DNA of 64,000 nt from Macrothele yani (taxonomy: Eukaryota; Arthropoda; Arachnida; Araneae; Macrothelidae), in assembly GCA_039090855.1 (NCBI GenBank), contig CM077024.1, forward strand, positions 64,503,594 to 64,567,593, read 5' to 3'. The position numbers and the translations under genes were made by a program. The notes under the pieces are model-generated. The model worked only from the letters and a program-made list of their open reading frames with translations. It was not told where the DNA came from and searched no databases. This document shows, piece by piece, positions 55,986 to 64,000 of this stretch. The stretch's first letter is position 1. The number at the start of each line of letters is the position of its first letter.

Positions 55986-56293
55986 AATTTTGAAGATGAC
56001 AATCCGTTTTTTGATGTAAATATGACAAGGATGGTAAGTCAGATAATATCCGAAAACTTGAAAATTTCACCAAGTCTCAAGTTTTCTTGAGACTTGGTCG
56101 TTCTGGGTGGTGTAGTGGTTAGCATACCCGGGCGCTAACAGGGAGACGCGGATTCGATTCCCGCTCCAGGATGACGAAATTTTCAAGTTTTCGGATATTA
56201 TCTGTCTTACCATCCTTGTCATATTTATACCAAAATACGGATTGTCATCTTCAAAATTTGTATTGTATGGTGTAATCCCGTACTTCATTCATG
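55986..56293 (+). mobile_element. Foldback tRNA-SINE, family C, with 12-bp target duplication
   Basis: The left arm 55986-56070 is the reverse complement of about 56175-56260 (AATTTTCAAGTTTTCGGATA on the right). Between them lie a perfect 12-bp hairpin (CCAAGTCTCAAG, loop TTTT, CTTGAGACTTGG) and a tRNA-like head, TGGGTGGTGTAGTGGTTAGC to GGATTCGATTCCCGC. About 33 bases (TTGTATTGTATGGTG onward) extend past the right arm. ATGTTGTTTACA flanks the whole unit at 55974-55985 and 56294-56305. Confidence 0.9.
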
Positions 56294-56305
56294 ATGTTGT
56301 TTACA

Positions 56306-56909
56306 CTTTTAATCCTTAGTGGAAACAATATGTTGGCTAACAAAAGACGCATTTAAAGACCTTCGTGTTCAGCCTAAGCGAATGAACACAAAATAACATC
56401 ATCCACCGAATCTAAAACTGTCGACAGCAGGACAGAATTGACAAGTATTTTCCAGATATTTCTGTTGGTATAAGCAGAAATATGAAGACCTTCATGAAAA
56501 CGGATGTTGGCATAGCTAGCACCCGATCATTGAGAGACAGAAACAAAACGTTGATCTCCTGTTGTGTTCCAATGGAAAATATTGCATTTCTGTACTTAGT
56601 GCAACTAAGTAAACTATTCAGAGATTTAAAAAACCCGCTGTATAGTACCGTCAGTATTCTGGACAGTTTTATAGTGCAGGTACTACGTGTTCAGCGGTTT
56701 CTACTCTGCAAAATTGGCGATTGTTGTATTCAGAAATCCTACATTCCCTTTAAAAAAACTGGGTTTAAAAACTTCCGTTACTATTATTATTATTATCAGA
56801 GTTATACTCAGCTCTGAAAAAAAACAAAAAACAGCAGAGAATGAAAATGTTGAAAATTTGGGATTTACGGAATCCAGAAGGAATCACAAAAACTTTTCGA
56901 TAGAAATGT
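56306..56909. other. Stretch without recognisable gene
   Basis: No motif. Open frames at 56482-56817 and 56687-57058 overlap and the second runs into a SINE, so neither is supported as a gene. A TTA-type run lies near 56780-56797. Confidence 0.5.
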
Positions 56910-57042
56910 TTCGAGGTTTAACAGCCACTAGAAAACAGACAGAGATAGACACATCACTTCATCTGAGACTCTTCCCCCAGCCCATCTCTGAGAATAGTTG
57001 GAAGCCAGCGCCTCAGACCACTCGGCCACTGAGGCTACACAA
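56910..57042 (-). mobile_element. tRNA-derived SINE, family A-like, partial
   Basis: The minus strand reads CCTCAGTGGCCGAGTGGTCT, GAGGCGCTGGCTTCCAACTA, then CAGAGATGGGC and a body ending GCTGTTAAACCTCG. The head keeps its A-box region, but the B-box and central body are altered or deleted. Confidence 0.65.
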
Positions 57043-59431
57043 AAATTTGTTATTTTGAATTTCTGATTTTATTACAGTTCCAGAGCTGCTCCTTAAGTTA
57101 AACTACAGCTCTATAGCACACATAAAAGTGCGCCAAAATGTTTCTGTCAATAATTAGTCAGTTATTATAAGTTATGAAATATAAATTTCGTAATTTCCAC
57201 ACATCAGCGCGAGGGAACACCTCTAGTTAATAAAAAAAGATACAAAAGGAATGTAAAGAAAAAAATTAATTCGATCAGATAGTGCGATAAGTAACATAAC
57301 AACACTTATCGGATCAAATTAACTTCCTTTTTTTCAACCGGCAATTCCGCACTGAACTGCACTAAGGTATCATTAACTGAGCAATGGTGATCAGGAGAGC
57401 GTGCAGCTTCATCTGTTGTTTCCACTGGCGGCCCTTTTCTCTGTTTGTTCGTGTCAATTAAAATCTCAATTACGCAGAAGTTCGTCACTCTCCAACGATC
57501 GGAATTCTTTGAGCGAGGTGAGAATTCTGTGAACACAAATGACTTTTTTTCTCGCCTGTTCCCCTTTTCAATTCGAAAAATGAAAAAGATGATGAAAGGG
57601 TTGTTGACATTAAAAGGCTAGTTCAGTGGACTATGTCCAGTTCGCTGGTGGAAAGTAACCGAGCAGTGAAAAGAATGGTAAAAAAAATGAAAAGAAAAAT
57701 GATGCAAGAGCTAGCCATCCTTAACCGTAGCCGATAACAAATGGAATTCCCGGCTGCTCTGATTCTATCAATAAAAGAGATGCGGATATCTATCTACCGT
57801 GCCGCGTTGCTGCACCAGTATAGGATGAATAAGATACGCAATAGACGCCAAATACGTAGACAACGGAATCGCAGAATTCTGAAAGAGCTAGTCTTATTGA
57901 AATTTAACGAAAATTTTTCTTTCATAGTTTTACAGATTTAATTCAGGATTACATTTTATAGGACTATTTGTGATCATTTTTACAGGATTATTTATTATTT
58001 TTGACATAGAAAGGCCATAGTTAACTGTCACAACATAACCAACTCCTCAGAAAACTTGGTGTAGGGTTATGGCTAAACACGACATTTCAATGCCAAAAAT
58101 AATAAGCTTGTATGCGTGCCATGTACTAGCATTAAGATTATTCCTAATCTGTTTTGCTGATTTTATTTACAAGAAGCAAATCATTAATGTATCTTAGCAA
58201 CCTTCAATATTGTTTTTTCTCTTATTTTATTTCATTTTGTCTTTGCGGTCCGTGGACACGATATCTCCGTTGCTCTGGAGTTTGTTTTAGAAAGATTAGA
58301 GATATAATGGAACACCGTGGATCTTCCTGAACTTAATATTCTTTGCCAAAAGAGGGGTTTTACATTCTAGATCTCAGGGAATCTCACTCGTATGCCAGTA
58401 TTTTTATTTCCAAGTGACCAAGATATCATAAAACTTCTAATCGAGCAGGGACTTTAGTAAAATCACTAATTTTCACACTTGCGTGTGTAGGTAGTACTTT
58501 CGAATGCGTTGATACAGTTTATATGAAATTAAAGAGTATTAGACGAAATTATATGAATTGTAAGAGCGCTCAGTTCGTTTATTTACAGGCCCTGTCCGGG
58601 TTCGACGTTTAAGCCTAATAGCAAGCAGCACGTTATAGAAAATATATAGCAAAGGAATAGTTGAGAAAGTTGCAGTTTTAAATTATTTTTTACGTGCTTA
58701 AACTTATATGTGCAGGTTGTCCTAGAATTATTTTACTAAATTACTATTTGAATCTCCCAGTTCTCTCGTTACTCATTATGCTTCTTAATTATTCGCTTTT
58801 CTTATTTACTCTATTATTTCTGAGCAAGGCTTCATTTTCTCCCGCAGTCGTCCAGACACCCGGAAGATCGTTCCTGCTTCTCGCATCATCACCTCGCGAT
58901 GTCTCTTCTCTCTGTCCTACTCCATTCTCAGAATGACCTCCAGTGTCCCTCCGAGCTTCTTTCCAATAGCTAGAAGGGGAGAGTGTTTCTCTCTGATGCC
59001 TCCTCGGCAATAAACTAATTTAGTTGTCTCGATGCACTTTTCCTATCATAATGTACATGACTGAAGGGTAGCCAATAAAACAATAAAAAGCATTGAACAT
59101 TTTTGAACTGGCTCTTCAGTACAAAGAACGACTGCTTGGGAACACTGTTTTACAGCTCTCTTTCCGCCTTAATAGCACCTTCAAACATTCCCATGCTGAC
59201 TAAAAAAAGATTTACTGCTACACATTCCTTGCTTGGAAATCAATTAATTCTAAAACCTTGTAAAATCTTCTAAACCCTCGCAACTTATGGAATGTATCTA
59301 TCCATAGAAATTAGTCGTTAACTCAAAATAATTTGGTTTCAAATAATGTAATCAGAAAAGAAATATTGCGTTTCAGTTTATAGCTTCTGGGTAAACGCGA
59401 TGACTTCCCAGAAAAAGGGATCTCTCTAATT
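57043..59431. other. Stretch without recognisable gene
   Basis: No family recognised. The frame 57741-57941 is rich in Arg and Ile and has no known domain. A pyrimidine-rich patch with some CpG lies at about 58840-58990; the minus-strand frame over it is low in complexity. Confidence 0.5.
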
Positions 59432-59651
59432 GCCTCCCTGTTGGTCTAGACGCTTGTTTCTGACCAATCGCACTAGATGGGCCCTGGGTTTCAATCCCAG
59501 ATGAAGCATGGTTCGTGGGTTTACCTAATGGCGTTGGATCTGTGCCTTCCCTGAAAGCAGTGGCCCTAAATTAGGGATGCGCGACTGCTTAAAGCTCTCA
59601 GAGTTGCTCCTGGTGGTCGTTAAAAAACGCAAAAAAAAAAAAAAAAAAAAA
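59432..59651 (+). mobile_element. tRNA-derived SINE, family A
   Basis: GCCTCCCTGTTGGTCTAGACG (A-box region), GGGTTTCAATCCCAG (B-box), GCAGTGGCCCTAAATTAGGG and CTCCTGGTGGTCGTTAAA precede an uninterrupted run of about 21 A residues. Confidence 0.9.
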
Positions 59652-60174
59652 GTGTCTGAATAAAAACGTACGTCTCAGGATTCATGGCATGTCTTCAAAG
59701 TTCAGTGTGCCCCTGACGAACAGTGTGATTTCATCGGATGCTGACTATGTCCCTAAAATGTTTATCTCCTAGTAAGGAATCTGTATCGCGGATCAAAGTT
59801 CGTTTACATATTCATGTAACCTAGCTAAACTTAGGGCACCTTTGAAAGTTAGAGATTATGTTAATAAAAAAAGAGAAATCCTTCTATTTTTCCTTCCCGA
59901 GCTGAAACCATGTGGATCGTTATTCAAAAGCTCCAAAAAAAAGGGAGGAAGGGAAGCTAGCGCAACAACGTACAGAGATGAAAGAAATTCCATCGTTTAT
60001 CGCGAGTTCGAAACTCGGCAAATTACATCTCCCGCGTTGACTCTTCCAGCCGAAACGAAAGCTATGATAATTCTTTTCCACCGCTGCGCTCATCCATGGT
60101 GTTGCACCCTTTTCACACTCCTCCTCCTCCTCCTCTTCGCCCAGTTTCTTAAAAAGAGGAGTTAGTTCTCTAAG

Positions 60175-60450
60175 AGACGCTCAAAGCAACCATCAGTGAC
60201 GTCACCGTCTACCAGCGTGAGAAGTCCTGCGTGACTTCATCCACTGAGTCACGCTGTGGTCACGAATGAGCGACCCCGTGGAGGCTCGTCTGCCTCGCGA
60301 CGGCCGCCATTTCTGATTCATTGCTCGGTGACCATCTACGCAGAAAGTTGTACTCTACCGACACGTGGCCTAACCTCAAAAGCCAAAATGATATCTCGCC
60401 ACCTTGTTCTGTGGCCGCGAACACCCGTCCTACTTCATCTTAAGGCTTCA
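60175..60450 (+). promoter_or_regulatory. CpG-rich segment, possible promoter
   Basis: CpG steps are frequent between about 60200 and 60420, unlike the AT-rich surroundings. It contains GTGACGTCAC at about 60197 (a CRE-type palindrome) and GCGACGGCCGCCATTTCTG near 60297-60315, which holds a YY1-type GCCGCCAT core. The downstream frame from 60256 is not recognised as a protein. It may be a promoter, or a piece of a GC-rich mobile element. Confidence 0.25.
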
Positions 60451-60547
60451 CTTCACTGTTTTTCTTGTTTTTGTTTTTTAACTTTTTTTTTTTTGTTAGA
60501 ACAAAAAAAAAAAAAAACCTACCACTTAATTAAAGTTGCACACAACA

Positions 60548-61211
60548 CAGGGTCAGATTAAAGGGGGGGGGGGGGCTATACGGGCTCGGTGCCCCACCAT
60601 TACGAAGGGCCCAGGATGCGTGCCTGGGCAAATCTTAGAGACCGAGGTTTATAAAAAGTTTTACTTTTGTCTCGTTTGATTTCCACTTGGTCAAAACCAG
60701 AGGCTGGAAGACGAACAGATTTCAAGGCAATGACTCACTAAGGATAAAAGTTTCATGTCGCTGTCTGTGTACATTGGGGTCGGAGAGAGAGAGAGAGAGA
60801 GAGAGAGACACACACACACACAGTTTCAGCTTTCTCACTGCTATCCACCCACACCTCCCAACTTGCACTTGGAACCGTTAACGGAGGAAGCCCCATGTGT
60901 CTTCACATTGCATAACAAAAAAGATGCACTAATAAAACTATACAATGCCAAATCATTAGAAAACCCAAGACAAAATCTAGGAACATTAAGCTTTTAAATC
61001 ATGTTCTTGTGAGAATAATGGAAAAGACAGTAACTTGTTACGAAAACTCTGCAGAAAATTTATTAGTTTGAAGAATGCACTACGTATCAATTATCATAAG
61101 CATAAAGATTTCCCGTCATAAGTTATTTGGAGACCCACTCACATCTCTTAGCCTAGGGGCTAACTGAAATGTCTTTGTCTCGGCACCCAATAAGGTCTTA
61201 ATCCGGCCCTG
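60548..61211. mobile_element. Small hAT-like non-autonomous element
   Basis: Ends read inward CAGGGTCAGATTAA and CAGGGCCGGATTAA, and both continue into G-rich and GTGCC-containing subterminal sequence. The flanking octamers ACACAACA (60540-60547) and ACACAGCC (61212-61219) match at 6 of 8 positions. A 13-base G run follows the left end. No coding motif lies inside. Confidence 0.78.
60783..60822. repeat. Compound GA/CA microsatellite
   Basis: About 12 GA units pass directly into about 7 CA units, inside the small hAT-like element. Confidence 0.95.
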
Positions 61212-61219
61212 ACACAGCC

Positions 61220-62339
61220 TCAGAATTGTTCATGATTAAATAAACAATGTTAAAATCTAGTTTACGGATAACATCTCTATTCGCTCCAATGATTAGCACT
61301 GACATCATATCACAGGAAGGAGCTATGTTACCAAGAGAAATGTAATAGGCTGCGACACTTTCTAATTGGCGAATCATACAGATGCATAAAAAGTAAGTCC
61401 AACTGTATGAAACGTCTGAGACATGAACCAAACAAATGCGCTAATAAAAATAAAAACAAATGAAGCCTATTTACGAGTATTTAACTCATTTTTCCTGAGG
61501 TTGGAGACTTTGTGAGCTGTCTCAATTGCTTCAGATTTGTCCACCCGAACAAAACTTTTCTTTTTTTTTTCATCTTGATGAAACACCCACATACCAAAAA
61601 ATAATTTACAAGGAATAGCAGCGAATTCAATTTTCGGAATATCGGCAATTTTATAAATTTTTTTCTCTGACCTAGTGCTCACTTTAATAACACAGAGTGA
61701 AAGAGAGGAGTGTTAAACGCACTGTTATTATTTTTCTCTCTCACTGATCAGGACCTTTTCTTGAACTCACTGTACCCACTATCTTGCACTTGAATGTCAC
61801 GATTTGCAAAAACGTGGGACAATTAAAAAAAAAAAAAAAAAAAAGAAAGGGGAGGGAATCGTGCTTCGCGAAGGTCATGGCACCCTTCTTAAAACGTATG
61901 AAGATGCTTCCCTTGCCACTTCATATTTGCACATCGTTACATACGAAAAACGCTGTATACATGAGGAAGGGATGAAAGGCCTATCGATGTGCAACATACG
62001 AGTATAGCGTCTCCTACACAAATGTCAATCCAACCTTCTTGTAGTGCATCCGGTCCTCACTGAAGAGACTCTGACGACCGACCATTAACGGCATAGCTAG
62101 ACCACAGAAATTAAAGCAAATGCTTACCCACCCTGACCATGGTGAGTCACAGCCAACTCCCCCCCCCCCCAACTCAAAACTTGGTCCTCAGACACCAGAG
62201 GCTGGGATGTACCTCATGTGACACGAAGCCCGAAGCCAGAGGGTGCTAAGAATAACCGGAAGTACTAAGCTGCCATCTGATGTTGACACTGGCTACGTAT
62301 AAAGAACGAACCCTATCTTCTGATTAAAAGCTTCTTGAA
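61220..62339. other. Stretch without recognisable gene
   Basis: No motif. Runs of T (61560-61570), A (61826-61844) and C (about 62159-62170) occur. Upstream sequence of the LINE remnant may begin near 62220 but is not recognisable. Confidence 0.5.
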
Positions 62340-63170
62340 ATGGAGGAGGAACTCCAGAAAATCAAGTGGGATAATGTTTTACCCAGTGTAGTAAGAAGAA
62401 ACGGAGATCCCATTGAAAAAGTGGACATCTCTTTTATTACCGAGGAACCGATTGTGGCAGAACTAGTGGTGTTGAATTTATAATTAACAAAAAAATGAAG
62501 GACAACATTCTAGAGGTTGAAAGTTTCCCACACAGAGCAGCACGACTCGTTATCCAACTCTTAAAAGTATATCAAATTCAAATCATTCAAGCATCCGTGC
62601 CCACCACAGTCATCCTGGTGTCGATTTTGAAGAGTTTTATGAGGAAACTTGACTTCTAAATAACAAAGGAAAGCAGCACTTGAAGATCATCAATGGCAAT
62701 TTCAATGCAAAAGTAAGACAATAGCACGAAACTTCAGTAGATACATTTGGTCAAGACAACAAAAATGAAAGGGGAAATACTTTTTTTGAGTTTGCAGAGG
62801 TTGAAAGGATTTTTATCATGAACTCCTTTTTTAAGAAAGAATCGCACAGAAAATGGGCATAAAGGTGGCAAGTAGAATTTATTTATTATACGTAACAAGA
62901 AATTTGTCATCGAAAATTGTAGTTAACAGATTCAATACAAGAAGTGGCCATAAACAGTGAAATGTAGGGTGCATCTTATCACAAGGCTTGAACCATGCAA
63001 GTTCATAAAGAAAAAAACAAGAAAGTTGACACCGAGTTTTCGGGTGTAATAAGCACGTCTTTTGAATCCGTTCTGACGCAAATGAAATTTATCAAAGCTA
63101 TTCAAAGTCAATGGAACCGGTATGGAAAACAATAGATCTGACCAAAGAAAGAAGATTTTCAATCGGGTTT
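62340..63170 (+). pseudogene. RTE-like LINE, endonuclease-domain remnant
   Basis: The frame from the ATG at 62340 reads MEEELQKIKWDNVLPSVVRR, corresponding to the ...IKWD..GLSEVRR start of an AP-type endonuclease, with the catalytic Glu replaced by Val. GVEFIINKKMKDNILEVESF, ARLVIQLLKVYQIQIIQA and EEFYEET follow across shifts. IINGNFNAKV stands where GDFNAKVG is usual, so a second acidic catalytic residue is lost. FIMNSFFKKESHRKW and, further on, NLFIIRNKKFVIEN and EPCKFIKKKTRKL continue the order of the family. It is the 5' half of the same kind of LINE whose 3' half is seen at 13.2 kb, but a different copy. Confidence 0.82.
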
Positions 63171-63199
63171 TTAATCCCTAAGATATTGCTGTAAACGGA

Positions 63200-64000
63200 A
63201 TCGTGAGCTTACGTACTCTTAGAAACAGAGATATCGACAAAAATAAGATGTAACTTTACGTCCCCTGGTGGAAAACCATGCATTATTTTAGGAAGAAAGT
63301 ATTCTCAAAAGGTTTATCCGTATAAGCGGTATCGGTCGAAGAAAAAAATTAGTCGAGTTTTCAGGAGCCCAGATTTTGCAACAAATACTTCAGAAGCAGA
63401 AATTAACACATATAACCTCTGGTGGCTAAACCATTCTTTACCAAACATTAGAAATTATGTGAAAAATATTTTCCATCAGGTCTTGTATGCGTTACAGGAA
63501 TAATTTTTCAAATCAGAGCTTTAGGAGCAGAAATAACGCAGAAAACGCAATTTACTTTGTGCCCCATAGCGGAAAGTCTATGATTTACTTGAAAATTTTG
63601 AATTTATAGGAAAAAACATTTCGCATCGGAAACACTATCCAACAAAGAAGAAATTTTTCAAATCGTACTCTTAGAAGTAGAGATATTGACAAAAATATGA
63701 TATGCATCTACGCCCCCTGGCGTAGGAACTATGCATTTTTTCAAGAAGAAAATTTTCCTAAACGGTTTGTCGACATTAGTAGTATCGGGTCAACAAACGA
63801 CGTTTTTTTCAATCGAGAATTTAGAAGCTCATATTTTGCTGCAAATACAACAGAAGCGGAAATTACGATTTATGCCCCCTAGTGGCCAAACTATTTTTTT
63901 ACAAAAATTAAAAATTATGTGCGAACGATTTCCCATCAGGAGCTGTATCCGGTGCAGAAAGAATTTTTCAAATCGGAGATTTAGAAGCAGAGATATAGGG
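63200..64000. repeat. Tandem repeat array running off the window
   Basis: Blocks such as TTAGAAGCAGAGATAT(T)GA, CGCCCCCTGGTGG-like and TTTTTCAAATCGGA recur. The CCCCTGG/CCCCTAG block stands near 63257, 63413, 63561, 63708 and 63874, a spacing of about 150 bases. The longer match ACTCTTAGAA..AGAGATAT..ACAAAAATA recurs at about 63217 and 63668, a period near 451. This suggests a three-part higher-order unit. The array continues past 64000. Confidence 0.75.

Noticed and set aside
58789..59010. A minus-strand coding region in a pyrimidine-rich patch
   Set aside because: The frame is low in complexity and shows no recognisable domain or splice context.

Overview
The window looks like repeat-dense, AT-rich nuclear DNA from a eukaryote, most likely an arthropod. 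The reasons are at least eleven decayed Tc1/mariner elements from several clades, hAT-like elements with 8-bp target duplications, RTE-like LINE remnants, and more than a dozen copies of one tRNA-derived SINE. I cannot name the species. I recognise no intact host gene, RNA gene, CRISPR array or bacterial feature; every protein homology I can support is to a transposase or a LINE protein, and each copy is broken.

Layout. 1-876: a Tc1 element cut by the window edge, apparently inserted in a LINE reverse-transcriptase remnant. 2.5-5.5 kb: a tRNA-SINE, a decayed Tc1, a 255-bp direct repeat and a SINE. 7.0-8.35 kb: a hAT-like element with a perfect 8-bp target duplication. 9-11.5 kb: a SINE cluster. 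13.2-13.9 kb: a LINE remnant. 14.1-15.55 kb: an almost intact Tc1. 16.1-18.6 kb: a hAT-like element holding a minisatellite and a nested Tc1. 19.57-21.06 kb and 23.28-24.10 kb: further hAT-like elements. 25.1-29.4 kb: Tc1, a tRNA-like sequence, a mariner fragment and another Tc1. 30.6-36.4 kb: a foldback element, a perfect 26-bp palindrome, SINEs and a Tc1. 38.0-40.3 kb: a SINE inside a short tandem repeat, then a DD41D-type mariner gene split by a TTAA-flanked palindromic element and a minisatellite that seems to have grown from its own codons. 41.3-44.1 kb: a head-to-head tRNA-SINE dimer, then a hAT element with transposase remnants. 45.1-45.8 kb: a Tigger/jerky remnant. 49-50.5 kb: a hairpin and a weak candidate 5' exon. 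52-56.3 kb: foldback tRNA-SINEs, a mariner remnant and a Tc1 broken only by three stop codons. 59-64 kb: a SINE, a CpG-rich segment, a small hAT element, a LINE endonuclease remnant and the edge of a tandem repeat.

The most unusual signals are structural. Two related tRNA-headed families (B and C) occur as inverted, foldback units, and two of these units have 12-bp target duplications around the whole structure. A 438-bp palindrome sits at a duplicated TTAA such that removing it and one TTAA rejoins a transposase reading frame. Next to it, a 36-bp minisatellite has the length and sequence of codons of that same gene. These are genome-evolution observations; I did not find a defence system, operon or other new multigene system.
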